From Gammaproteobacteria bacterium (GTDB taxonomy: Bacteria; Gemmatimonadota; Gemmatimonadetes; Longimicrobiales; Gaopeijiaceae), in the NCBI GenBank assembly GCA_028819075.1, contig JAPPMM010000045.1, forward strand, positions 1-64,000: a stretch of 64,000 nucleotides of DNA, read 5' to 3'. Below, piece after piece: positions 7,428 to 16,701 of the stretch; positions within the stretch are counted from its first letter, which is position 1; each line of letters opens with the position of its first letter. A program made the translations under genes and the position numbers. The notes under the pieces are model-generated. The model was not told the origin of the DNA. It saw only the letters and a list, made by a program, of their open reading frames with translations, and did no database searches.

Positions 7428-8819
7428 TCATCCCCCGAGGTCCACTATCCGGAGATTCCGCCAGCGCACCTTGATCCCGCCGCCATCGTGGATCTGGAGC
7501 GCGATCGACCCCTCGGCTTCGCCGATCTGTGCATCCTCGAAATCCACCATGCGGGTCCCGTTCAGCCAGGTCGTGACCCGGTCGCCCACCGCCCGGACCC
7601 GCAGCGTGTTCCAGTCGCCCATCTTCAGCGCAGCGTCGAGCGCCGGATCGGGCTGCACCAGCCAGCCGCGCCCGTAGGACTCGTAGATCCCGCCGGTGAA
7701 GAGTCCCGGCGGCGCCACTTCGGCCTGCCAGCCGGTCACGACCGTGCCCTCCACGCTGGAGCGGAAGAACACACCGCTGTTGCCGTCCGCCTCCTGCCTG
7801 AAGTCGACGGTCAGATCGAAGTCTTTAAATAACTGTTCTGTCGTCAGGTAGCCGTATTCGGCATCAGGGCCGCTTTCGCACACCAGTTCCCCGTTCTCGA
7901 CATACCAGCGCTCGGTTCCGTGCACGCGCCAGCCGTCGAGGTCCTCGCCGTTGAAGAGCGAAACCGGCCCCAGCGGAAGAATCTTGATGTTGCGATAGAA
8001 GACGTTGCGCCCGTGGTCCTGGAGCCCGATGGGACCCGAGGCCGCGCGCCCGTAGCGCGGATAGGGCGCGAACTTGCTGGCCCCGACCAGTGCCTCCCAC
8101 TCCGGCGAGCCGAGCTCGTACTCCACCGTCTTCACGCCGTTCAGCCAGTGCTCCACATGGTTGTTCGCGATGCGGATGCGGCCCTCGTTCCACTCGCCGG
8201 GGCCGTGCAGGGTCTTCTCGCCCGCGGCGTGCAGGTCGTAGTTGTCGCCGGTGAGGTGGGTGCGCATGTCCATCGTGCCCATCTCGATATACGCGGTGTC
8301 GTCGAGCACCTGATACTCGGGGGCGTTGAACCAGATCTCGGCGCCTTCCTCCTCGATCACGCGGTAGAGGACGCCGCTGTTGGCCACCTCCGAGAGCATG
8401 AACTCGAATCTGAGGTCGAAGTCCGCGAAGGACTCGGTGGTGACGATGTCGCCGCCCACCGGGACATCGGGATCCACGGCGGTTGCTCCGACCACAAGCA
8501 CGCCGTCGATCACCGCCCAACCCGTGTCGGGGAAGGACTCGCGGTTGTAGCCGCGCCAGCCATCCGTGGTCTCGCCGTCGAAGAGGAGGCGCCAGCCGGC
8601 GTCGCGCTCGGCGTCGGTGAGGGTGTTGGGGGCTGCAGCCTGTGCCGTCCCCGGAGCGGCCATGTCGGAATCGGGCGTGGTCTGCTCCGGAGCGTCGGCG
8701 GCATCTGCGCACGCCGCGGCCAGGACGCACCCCGCGAACAGCGCCACCGCGAGCAGCCCGCTGACTTGCGATCCCGCTCTTCCTCCAGCCATGAAGCCAT
8801 GTCTCATCGTCTTACGCAT
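7428..8819 (-). CDS. Lipoprotein with two DUF1080 (3-keto-disaccharide hydrolase) domains
   Basis: 463 aa from the ATG at 8819, chosen because it starts a signal peptide with a lipobox-like LAAAC (Cys about 37). Two tandem DUF1080 domains follow, each opening with the family phrase: LLFDGETTDGWRGYN (first) and LFNGEDLDGWRVHG (second), each with a late WNxxxIRxxxxxxxxWLNG strand pair. DUF1080 has a concanavalin-like fold; characterised members hydrolyse 3-keto-glucosides made by Gfo/Idh-type oxidoreductases. An exported Gfo/Idh/MocA protein is encoded nearby (13161-14582), so a joint role in extracytoplasmic sugar oxidation and cleavage is plausible but inferred. It ends 16 bp before the HAD gene. 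Confidence 0.87.
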   Translation of the reverse strand: MRKTMRHGFMAGGRAGSQVSGLLAVALFAGCVLAAACADAADAPEQTTPDSDMAAPGTAQAAAPNTLTDAERDAGWRLLFDGETTDGWRGYNRESFPDTGWAVIDGVLVVGATAVDPDVPVGGDIVTTESFADFDLRFEFMLSEVANSGVLYRVIEEEGAEIWFNAPEYQVLDDTAYIEMGTMDMRTHLTGDNYDLHAAGEKTLHGPGEWNEGRIRIANNHVEHWLNGVKTVEYELGSPEWEALVGASKFAPYPRYGRAASGPIGLQDHGRNVFYRNIKILPLGPVSLFNGEDLDGWRVHGTERWYVENGELVCESGPDAEYGYLTTEQLFKDFDLTVDFRQEADGNSGVFFRSSVEGTVVTGWQAEVAPPGLFTGGIYESYGRGWLVQPDPALDAALKMGDWNTLRVRAVGDRVTTWLNGTRMVDFEDAQIGEAEGSIALQIHDGGGIKVRWRNLRIVDLGG

Positions 8820-8835
8820 TTGTGTATTCCATCCA

Positions 8836-11800
8836 TCAAGGCACCGGTTCCGGCAATCCATAGCTGACCAGCACGCGCTCGCGAGGCACGGCCCTGGAAC
8901 GCCCGTCAGCTGCCACCGTCGCACCGGCCGCTTCGGCGGCCTCGCCCCGCAGGATGGACCGGATCCGTCCGGTTGCGCGGTCCGTCACGATGGCCACCGG
9001 CGACGCGCGCGTCTCCCGGTCCAGCGTCGCGGTGCCTTCCGGTCCGGAGAGCACGATGCGCTCCAGTGCGGCGATGCGATCCTCGGCAAACGGGAGAAGG
9101 AAGAAGAAGCTGCCGCCGCCCTCCGAGACCATCTCCATGTCGAAGTCGAGCGCGAACGCGCGGCTGCCATCCGTGGAAAAGCCTTCGACGCGATAGGGAC
9201 CGGACCCCGAGGGCAGCTGCGCCGGCGCGTCGAGCGCGAACGCGGGATCCAGGTGAAGTTGGCCCTCGGCGCTCACGTGGCCGCGCAGCAGCAGCCGGCT
9301 TCCCCGGGGTTCGTCCCGGGCGGCCAGAGCGCGTGGGCTGGTCTCCGCGCGGAGCCGGTACTCGAGCGCCTTCCTGAAGTTGTAGTCGCTGATCCATTGC
9401 GGATGGCAGTAGGACATCAGGTCGTGCGTCGAGGAGTCCACCAGCTCCTCGGATCGGGCGTCGTAGCCGAGCACGCCGATACTGCCGTCCGGATAGGGGT
9501 AATCCGGATCGATCTGCCATGGATTCCCGCAGGGCGAGTGCATGAGGCTCATGCTGTGACCCAGTTCGTGCGCGAAGACCTCGGCATCGGGGACGCCGAG
9601 CCCGACCCGGCCCTCCACCAGGGCGATCCCCCGAATGCCTTCGTCTCCGTCGCGGTTCACCACGCCATACCAGTATCCGCGGCCGCCCTCGGCCTTCCGG
9701 ACCAGCTCGATGTCCTCGAGGATGACGATCCATTCCGCGCCCTTCGAGGCATCCGGGGCCGATGCGATTCTGAGCGGCTCGCGCACGGTCAGGTTGAGTT
9801 CACCGACCGGCAGCACAGCCCGCATGAACTTCACCGGCGGAGCTTCGGCGTCCTTGACCCATTCCCGCACGTTCGCGTCCGCGCTGGATCCGGTCACGAC
9901 GGGTACGATGGTGAGATCCAGGGGCGGCAACTCGCGCACGTCGAGGGGAACCCGCACTTCATCCAGCGTCGCTCTGGGCATGGTGCTGTCGGGATCGATC
10001 CGCACGGCCATCTCGACTCCGGGACGCAGCGCCGCCGCCGGGATCGCAGCTTGATACCACTGGTCCAGTTGCCCTGGAAGGCTCTCGGCCAGGCCGCGGG
10101 ACGATTCAAGCGCCATGTCGGCCGCGTGGGCCTCGCTGCCATCCACGACGAACGCGGCGCGGGCACTCGGCCTGAAGTCGTTGGCCCGGTCCGCGGTGGC
10201 CAGAACCCGCACAAGCCCGGGACGCCCGGCGATGAGCGGAACCCCGCCGCCGACGCCCTGGGTGGCCTGCGACAGGTGTGCTTCCGCGACTGACACCGAG
10301 AAGATCCCGTCGCAGGTCGGCCCGGAGCGGGTCTCCACCGACTCGAGCCAGGTCTGGAACCATGCCACCTCGGGGGCGCAGGCGCCGCTGTTTCTCCAGT
10401 TGAAGTCGGAAAGCGAACTCAGGCTGGTCAGGATGCCTGGGAGCGCGCCTCCCAGTTCGTTGTCGGACAGGTCCAGGCGTTCCAGCGTCCCGAGCTGCGC
10501 GAGATCGCGTGGGACCGGTCCCGAAAACCCGTTGCCCGACAGGTCGAGGGCCTCGAGTTCCAGCAGGTTTCCGAGGTCCGGGGGCAGACGGCTCGTCAGC
10601 GCGTTGCCCTCCAGGTCCAGACGCTTCAGGTCCAGGAAGTCGCCCACCGCGGGAGGGAGCGTGCCCGAAAGCCCGTTGTCGGGGAGGTCCAGCGCCGTGA
10701 GCAGGCTGTCCTCCACGGTCACGCCGAACCACGAAGCCACGGGTGCATCCCTGAGCCAGTTCGCGTTGTTGGTCCAGCCCGCACCGCCGGTCGCCTCGAA
10801 GAACGCCGTGAAGATCTCGCGCGGCGGGAGCGTACAGCCAGGGCCTCCCTGGTGGTTGAGGATACTCGCCAGCCATGACTGGAATACGCGATCGCGCGGG
10901 GCGCACAGGGCGGTGGCCTGCCAATTGAAGTCGTCCAACCGGACCTGCATGAGTTCGCGGGGAAGCGCCCCGGTGAGACCGGCGTTTCTGAACACCGAGA
11001 GGTACTCCAGGTTCGGCAAATTCCCGAGCTGGGGCGGCAGTGCGCCGGTCAGCAGATTGTTGCCCACCGCCAGCGATTCCAGGTTCGTCAGGCGGCCGAG
11101 TCGCGGCGGGATCAGGCCGAAGAGCCGGTTGGTGCCGAGGCTCAGCCGGACCAGTCCGGTCATCCGCGTAACGCTCGTGGGTATGGGCCCGGTCAGGAAG
11201 TAGTTGCTGGCGAGATCGAGGAATTCCAGGTCGTCCAGGTCATCCATCCACGCGGGGATGCCTCCTTCGAACTGGTTGCCGGACAGATCCAGGTGGCGCA
11301 GTTGGCGAAGCTGCCGGACGACCGAAGGAATCGGGCCGTCGAGCGAGTTGCAGGTCAGCGACAGGTATTCGAGCGCGCGGAGCCTGGCGAATGCGGACGG
11401 GATCGTGCCGGTGAACTTGTGTCCCCGGAGATCCAGCTCCTTCAGGCGGACCAGATTCCCGAGTTGCGGCGGGAGCCGTCCCGAGAGCACATACCGCGGA
11501 CGCGGGGGCGTGAGCGTGAGATCGTAGCTCACCGCGAGGTTCAGGCTCTCGAGTCGGATCAGGTTGCCCAGCTCGGGTGGAAGCGTGCCCGTAAGCCGGT
11601 TTCGCGAGAGCGACAGTGTTTTCAGGTTCGCGAGCTTTCCCAGTTCCGGCGGGATCGACCCCGACAGTTCGTTCGAGTCGAGAGAGAGCGTCTCGAGATT
11701 GGCAAGTTCGCCGAGTTCGGGCGGAATGGGTCCCGCCAACCGGTTGCCACCGTTCCGGAGGCCGGTCGCAAAGCTGAGCGGCGCACCCATCGGGATGTCG

Positions 11801-13161
11801 GTCACCAAGCCGGCTCCGTGCTCGCGGCCTGCGTCGGTGCGCCTCGCCCACGAGAGCCAATGCAGGCTTCCGCCTCCCCGTGCGGATCCGGACCAGCCGA
11901 TGTCGCTTCCGTTGCGCGCACTCGACTCGGGAGGACTGGACGGCCGATAGCACCAGGTCTGGGGGACCGTAGCGGCGTCGAGCAGGAGCTCCCTGAGCTC
12001 ATCGAGGCGACCGAGTTCGGGCGGAATGTGCCCCTCCAGGTTGTTGGCGACCAGGTCAAGACCGACGACCCGTCCGTCAGCGTCGGTATCGACACCGTAC
12101 CAGTCCCCCAGCGGCGCGTCGCTGAGCCAGTTGCGGTTGTTCCTCCAGAAACGGCCTTCGGTCGCGTCGTACACGGCTTCGAGGATCGCGCGGTCCTTGG
12201 CGGCGCCCGCAAGCAGGCTCACCGTCACCGCCGCGCTTCCCGCGACCGATGCGGTCGTGGCCGTCACCACGCCGGTCCCTTCACGTACCGCGGTCACTAG
12301 GCCCGTGGCGCTCACGCGCGCCGCCCCGCGGTCGTTCGACCACTCGAATTCCATGTCGGGCACTTCCGCCCCGTTCGCGTCCAGCGCCCGGGCAGCGAGC
12401 TGCGCCGTGGTGCCGACGGAGAAGAGCGTCACCCAGCCAGGCAACACCTGCACCTCCGCCACGGCCTGTTCCACGTTCACCGTCGCCTCGCCGGACACCG
12501 TCCCGGTGGTGGCCGTCACCACCGCGCTCCCGTTCCTCACCGCCGTCACCAGGCCGTCCCTGTCCACCGCAGCCACCGAATCGTTGCTCGACCACTCGAA
12601 CACGTGTGTCCCCGGCACCCCCCGACCTTGCGAGTCGAGGGCCTCGGCCTCCAGCCGCAACGTGTCCCCGATGGCAATCAGCGTGGCCGAGTCGGGCGAC
12701 ACCCGTACCTGCGCCACCATCTGCTCGACGGTCACGGTCGCGACCCCCGTCGCCGCGCCGCTCGCGGCCGTCACCACCGCGCTCCCGTTCCCGATCGCCG
12801 TCACCAGGCCGAAACCGTCCACCCGCACCACCGACGCGTCGGTGGTCGTGTACGCGATCGGAACCCCGGTCATCGGGTCACCGTTCTGGTTGAGCACCGT
12901 GGCGGCGAGTCGAATCGTGTCGCCCAGCGCGTCCAGCGTCACCGACGAGGGTTCCAGGGTGACGGTCGTGGCGACCAGCCCGGGCGGCGGGGGCGGAGCC
13001 AGCACCGCGGGCACTTCGTCTCCGCAGTTGACGATCAGGCACAGGATGGCTGCCAGGCAGAGGACTCTCGAGCGGCGGTAGTTCGCCGCCCGGGCCGTCC
13101 CTCTCGCCGGATCGGGTCCAGCCGGCACGGATGTCATCCCGCTCGTCGGAGCCAGATCCAT
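8836..13161 (-). CDS. Giant lipoprotein: Big2 repeats, plant-type LRRs and a metzincin-like protease domain
   Basis: 1441 aa from ATG 13161, whose start overlaps the oxidoreductase stop (TGATG). An alternative ATG at 13137 sits closer to the signal peptide. The lipobox is LIVNC (Cys about 46). In order: a Pro linker; three bacterial Ig-like (Big2) repeats, each with VxxDxxGLVTAxxxG; an LRR cap (AVYDATEGRFWRNNRNW); many LRRs of the plant type LxGxIPxxLGxLxxL; a second cap (FFEATGGAGWTNNANW) with more LRRs; a linker. Then comes a zinc-protease motif HELGHSMSLMH at about residue 1198, followed by HDLMSYC, a possible Met-turn. It is probably a surface adhesin/protease. The substrate is unknown. 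Confidence 0.85.
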   Translation of the reverse strand: MDLAPTSGMTSVPAGPDPARGTARAANYRRSRVLCLAAILCLIVNCGDEVPAVLAPPPPPGLVATTVTLEPSSVTLDALGDTIRLAATVLNQNGDPMTGVPIAYTTTDASVVRVDGFGLVTAIGNGSAVVTAASGAATGVATVTVEQMVAQVRVSPDSATLIAIGDTLRLEAEALDSQGRGVPGTHVFEWSSNDSVAAVDRDGLVTAVRNGSAVVTATTGTVSGEATVNVEQAVAEVQVLPGWVTLFSVGTTAQLAARALDANGAEVPDMEFEWSNDRGAARVSATGLVTAVREGTGVVTATTASVAGSAAVTVSLLAGAAKDRAILEAVYDATEGRFWRNNRNWLSDAPLGDWYGVDTDADGRVVGLDLVANNLEGHIPPELGRLDELRELLLDAATVPQTWCYRPSSPPESSARNGSDIGWSGSARGGGSLHWLSWARRTDAGREHGAGLVTDIPMGAPLSFATGLRNGGNRLAGPIPPELGELANLETLSLDSNELSGSIPPELGKLANLKTLSLSRNRLTGTLPPELGNLIRLESLNLAVSYDLTLTPPRPRYVLSGRLPPQLGNLVRLKELDLRGHKFTGTIPSAFARLRALEYLSLTCNSLDGPIPSVVRQLRQLRHLDLSGNQFEGGIPAWMDDLDDLEFLDLASNYFLTGPIPTSVTRMTGLVRLSLGTNRLFGLIPPRLGRLTNLESLAVGNNLLTGALPPQLGNLPNLEYLSVFRNAGLTGALPRELMQVRLDDFNWQATALCAPRDRVFQSWLASILNHQGGPGCTLPPREIFTAFFEATGGAGWTNNANWLRDAPVASWFGVTVEDSLLTALDLPDNGLSGTLPPAVGDFLDLKRLDLEGNALTSRLPPDLGNLLELEALDLSGNGFSGPVPRDLAQLGTLERLDLSDNELGGALPGILTSLSSLSDFNWRNSGACAPEVAWFQTWLESVETRSGPTCDGIFSVSVAEAHLSQATQGVGGGVPLIAGRPGLVRVLATADRANDFRPSARAAFVVDGSEAHAADMALESSRGLAESLPGQLDQWYQAAIPAAALRPGVEMAVRIDPDSTMPRATLDEVRVPLDVRELPPLDLTIVPVVTGSSADANVREWVKDAEAPPVKFMRAVLPVGELNLTVREPLRIASAPDASKGAEWIVILEDIELVRKAEGGRGYWYGVVNRDGDEGIRGIALVEGRVGLGVPDAEVFAHELGHSMSLMHSPCGNPWQIDPDYPYPDGSIGVLGYDARSEELVDSSTHDLMSYCHPQWISDYNFRKALEYRLRAETSPRALAARDEPRGSRLLLRGHVSAEGQLHLDPAFALDAPAQLPSGSGPYRVEGFSTDGSRAFALDFDMEMVSEGGGSFFFLLPFAEDRIAALERIVLSGPEGTATLDRETRASPVAIVTDRATGRIRSILRGEAAEAAGATVAADGRSRAVPRERVLVSYGLPEPVP

Positions 13162-14582
13162 CAGGCGAGTCTCATCGCGTCGGGATCCCAGCGCACGATC
13201 CGGTCCTCGAAATAGCTGAGGTTGCACGCCAGCGCCGGAGCCGCCGCGCGCAGGCCGAAGACGGCATCCTCGATGACCGGCGGGCCTCCGCGGATCGCCT
13301 GGAAGAAGTTGAAGAAGTGATCGACGTGCGCGCCCCGGTAGCCGCGCTCGACCTCATAGCGGGCCTCCGCCGGCGGAAGCATGCGCACGCGCGCGGGGAG
13401 ACCGCCTTCGCCCGCCGCCGCCTCGGCCATCTTCTCCTGCGAGAAGGCGTCCATGGGATCGACCGCTACGTTCTTGCGCAGCACCACGTCGGTCCAGGTC
13501 ACGTCCATGGCGCCCTCGCTTCCCACCAGCCGAAGGAAGGTGCTGCCCGAGGTGCCGTCCACGAAGTTGACGCGCAGCGAAAGATTGAACCCCGGATGCG
13601 CGTCCGTCTCCGGATAGTCGAAGACGCCGAGGAGCACGTCCGGCACCTCCCGCCCGTCCTTCCAGTAGCGCAGCCCTCCCGCGGCCTGGATGCGCGTGGG
13701 TCCACGCGAAGAGACCACGAAGTGGAGGCTGGAGAAGAGGTGGACGAAGAGGTCGCCGGCGACCCCCGTGCCATAGTCGCGATAGTTGCGCCAGCGGAAG
13801 ACCCGCAGGGGGTCGTAGGGCCGTTCGGGGGCCGGACCCAGGAAGCGCTCCCAGTCGACGGTCTCCTCCGAGGCGTCGGGCGGGATGGGGTACTGCCATG
13901 CCCCGATGGGATCGTTGCGCGCCCAGAAGCCCTCCGCATAGTTGAGATGCCCGATGGCGCCCTGCTCGTACAGCTCCTTCGCCTTCTCGTTGCCGAGCGA
14001 GCTCATCCCCTGACTGCCCACCTGGAATACGCGTCCCGATTCCTCCTGGGCGCGGATCAGATCGTGGCCTTCGGCGATGTCGTGCACCATCGGCTTCTCG
14101 CAGTAGACCGCCTTCCCCGCCCTGAGCGCGTCAATGGAGATGGGCTGATGCCAATGGTCAGGCGTGCCCACGATGACCGCGTCGATGTCGTCTCGGACGA
14201 GGACTTCCCGGTAGTCACGGGTGGTGAAGATGTCGCCATGGCGCTCGCGGGCAGCGTCGAGGCGCCCGTCGAAGATGTCGCAAGCGGCCACGAGTTCGAC
14301 GCCGGGGATGCGCAGCGCCGTGTCCACGTCGGCAATGCCCATCCCGCCCGCGCCGATGACGGCCAGGCCGACGCGGTCGGAGGGGGCAACCTGACCGGGC
14401 GGAATCGGTTCCCGGGACAGCGTCCGGCGGACGGTTCGACTTCCTTCGGCTGCAAGCGCCGAAGGGAGACCCGCGGCGAGTGCGGACCCGGCTACCGCGG
14501 ACTTCACGAAGTCCCGGCGGGTCCGGGAGCGAGGTTCGGATCTTGACAGTGAACGGGGCTTCGTTCTTCCGGTTTCGGTCAT
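13161..14582 (-). CDS. Tat-exported Gfo/Idh/MocA family oxidoreductase
   Basis: 473 aa from ATG 14582. A Tat signal (RTRRDFVKSAVAG, about residues 20-32) precedes a Rossmann domain with GLAVIGAGGMGIADV and then the conserved EKPMVHD segment with the catalytic-region lysine. The C-terminal alpha/beta domain is typical of glucose-fructose oxidoreductase and inositol dehydrogenase relatives. Such proteins are exported folded with tightly bound NAD(P). The likely substrate is a sugar or polyol, not identifiable further. The stop codon overlaps the start of the giant LRR lipoprotein by one base. Confidence 0.88.
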   Translation of the reverse strand: MTETGRTKPRSLSRSEPRSRTRRDFVKSAVAGSALAAGLPSALAAEGSRTVRRTLSREPIPPGQVAPSDRVGLAVIGAGGMGIADVDTALRIPGVELVAACDIFDGRLDAARERHGDIFTTRDYREVLVRDDIDAVIVGTPDHWHQPISIDALRAGKAVYCEKPMVHDIAEGHDLIRAQEESGRVFQVGSQGMSSLGNEKAKELYEQGAIGHLNYAEGFWARNDPIGAWQYPIPPDASEETVDWERFLGPAPERPYDPLRVFRWRNYRDYGTGVAGDLFVHLFSSLHFVVSSRGPTRIQAAGGLRYWKDGREVPDVLLGVFDYPETDAHPGFNLSLRVNFVDGTSGSTFLRLVGSEGAMDVTWTDVVLRKNVAVDPMDAFSQEKMAEAAAGEGGLPARVRMLPPAEARYEVERGYRGAHVDHFFNFFQAIRGGPPVIEDAVFGLRAAAPALACNLSYFEDRIVRWDPDAMRLA

Positions 14583-14664
14583 GATGAAAACGCGTGTGGA
14601 AGTCCGTGCGAGAGCGCTGTTCGCCAACGCTTGCGTCCGACAACCTAATTACACGTCGATCCGG

Positions 14665-15666
14665 TCAGCAAAGGTCGGATTTGTCGATGACACCGTCGGG
14701 CAGCAGGAGCCGATCGGCGATCGCGGCGATCTCCTCGGCCTCGCGCCAAGCCTGCTCCAGGCGCCACAGCTCACCTTCGAGCGCGCGCCGCTCATCTTCC
14801 TCGTGGAGGGCCATCTCCAGCGCGAGCCGGACCGGACCGGGCATCCTGACCAGAGAGCCGGGAGTTCCGTGGCGAAGATAGCCCTCGCTTCGGATCGCGA
14901 TCTGCTCGAGGAATGCGTGCGCATGCCCGCGTTCGCTGATCTCCGAGACGGCGGCCTCCACCGTGCGCGCCTCGCCGCCAAGAGCGTTGAGGGCTGGGAG
15001 CGTGGCTCGGAGCACGCGCAGCGCGTCCTCTCCTTCAAACCACTCCGCCGAAGTGATGTCGAAGCGCTGAGGCAGCGCCAGCACCCGAAAGAGAGACTCG
15101 TCGTCGGTCGGCCGGATGCGCATCTCACGGAGACCACGGGCGCTCATCCGCCTGAGCAGCCCATCTTCCGGCCGAAAGCGGATTGAGGGACGAACGTAAT
15201 TTAACAGATTCACCCAGTAGGCTCCCTCGAAGGCCAGGAGCGCACCCACGGCACCTCCCGCGACGCCCGCCACGGCCACCCCACCGGCCAGCCCCAAGCC
15301 CGCCACGGTCCACCGCAGGATGCCGCGCCTGCGCCTGCGCCCGAACTGGTCTCCGTAGCGCCAAGCGGCGAACTCCGCCCGCAGCGGCTTCCCGATCCGC
15401 ACCAGTTCCAGCCCCTCGGGGTGGCGCGCCAAGCCGACGTTCTCCGAAGACATGCGCGTGCGGGTGTCGCGAAAGAGCTTGTCGCATGTCTCGACCGCTT
15501 CCCAGCGTTCCTCCAGCGGCGTCAGATTCCAGCGCTCGCACCTCCGGCATACGACCCAGAGACGTCCCCTGGCCGCGTCGAAGGCGAGCCGTCGCCCCAC
15601 TGGAAAGGTCTCGACGACCTCGTTGGCGCCCAGGGACCGCTGGCAGAACATACATGTGGTATACAT
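14665..15666 (-). CDS. Zinc-ribbon membrane-associated protein of unknown function
   Basis: 333 aa from the ATG at 15666, picked because it places MYTTCMFCQ at the N-terminus. Two CxxC pairs (Cys5/Cys8 and Cys40/Cys43) form a likely treble-clef or ribbon zinc site. A Gly/Ala-rich hydrophobic hairpin (about residues 118-150) suggests one or two membrane passes or membrane association. The C-terminal third is charged and helical (ALHEEDERRALEGELWRLEQAW). I do not recognise a family. It is divergent from the ABC exporter genes with a 96 bp shared upstream region. Confidence 0.7.
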   Translation of the reverse strand: MYTTCMFCQRSLGANEVVETFPVGRRLAFDAARGRLWVVCRRCERWNLTPLEERWEAVETCDKLFRDTRTRMSSENVGLARHPEGLELVRIGKPLRAEFAAWRYGDQFGRRRRRGILRWTVAGLGLAGGVAVAGVAGGAVGALLAFEGAYWVNLLNYVRPSIRFRPEDGLLRRMSARGLREMRIRPTDDESLFRVLALPQRFDITSAEWFEGEDALRVLRATLPALNALGGEARTVEAAVSEISERGHAHAFLEQIAIRSEGYLRHGTPGSLVRMPGPVRLALEMALHEEDERRALEGELWRLEQAWREAEEIAAIADRLLLPDGVIDKSDLC

Positions 15667-15762
15667 GGCATTCGGGCCTGCTTCTGAACATTCCGGCTCC
15701 ACAAACGTACCTGCCAACGGCCATCGAAGTCATCTCAAGCCTCTTCAGCAGAGCGCCGATAC

Positions 15763-16701
15763 GTGAACGAAACAGCAGTCCGGCTGTCGGGCGTCACCAA
15801 GTCGTTCGGGGCGCACACGGCGGTTTCCGACTTCGACCTCGACATCCCCCGGGGCACGATCCTCGGATTGCTCGGCCCGAACGGATCGGGCAAGACGACG
15901 ACGATCCGCATGATCATGGCCATCCTGCTGCCGGACGAGGGCTCTGTCGAACTGCTCGGCGGCTCACCCGACATGAAACGCAGGGGCCGGGTCGGATATC
16001 TGCCCGAGGAACGGGGCGTCTACCCGAAGATGAAGGTGATCGAGCAGCTCGTTTTCCTCGGTGAACTCCGCGGTCTGGCGCGGCGCGATGCGCGGCGGCG
16101 GGCGACGCAATGGCTGGACCGGCTGGGTCTCGAGGACTGGGCGGCCAAGAAGGTGCAGGATCTCTCGAAGGGGATGCAGCAGAAGGTTCAGTTCATCGGT
16201 ACGATCCTTCACGACCCGGACCTCCTCATCCTCGACGAGCCCTTCAGCGGGCTGGACCCGATCAATCAGGACGTGCTGGAGTCGATCGTCCGCGAGGAGA
16301 GGGAACGCGGCAAGACCATTCTCTTCTCCACTCACCTCATGGAGCAGGCGGAGCGGCTGTGCGAGCGCGTCTGCATGATCTCCCGGTCCCGCAAGGTGCT
16401 CGACGGCGACCTCAGGGAGCTCAAGCGGCGGGAGCGGACGGGCGCGATGGCCGTGGAATTCGAAGGCGATGCCGGCTGGCTCCATCGGGCAGGCGTTGTC
16501 GACGCCGAGAAGGTGAACGGCGCCTGGCACATCCCGCCGGGCCGGATCTCCCATCACGAGCTGCTCGGCGCCGCCATGCGCGAAGGCGTGAACCTGCGCC
16601 GCTTCGAGGTGCTGGAGCCCCGCCTGCACGAGATCTTCGTGCGCCACGCAGGGGAGGAATCGACCGAACCGGCGATGCTGCCCAAGGGAGGCGCTCGGTG
16701 A
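15763..16701 (+). CDS. ABC transporter ATP-binding protein, NatA-like
   Basis: 312 aa from GTG 15763. Walker A GPNGSGKTT (about 38-46), signature LSKGMQQK, Walker B LLILDEPFSGLDP, and switch His in FSTHLMEQ. A C-terminal extension of about 80 aa after the nucleotide-binding domain is usual for DrrA/NatA-type exporters. It pairs with the permease immediately downstream (the TGA overlaps the GTG start of the partner). The likely role is export of Na+, a drug or a lipid-like compound; the cargo is not determinable. Confidence 0.92.
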   Translation: MNETAVRLSGVTKSFGAHTAVSDFDLDIPRGTILGLLGPNGSGKTTTIRMIMAILLPDEGSVELLGGSPDMKRRGRVGYLPEERGVYPKMKVIEQLVFLGELRGLARRDARRRATQWLDRLGLEDWAAKKVQDLSKGMQQKVQFIGTILHDPDLLILDEPFSGLDPINQDVLESIVREERERGKTILFSTHLMEQAERLCERVCMISRSRKVLDGDLRELKRRERTGAMAVEFEGDAGWLHRAGVVDAEKVNGAWHIPPGRISHHELLGAAMREGVNLRRFEVLEPRLHEIFVRHAGEESTEPAMLPKGGAR

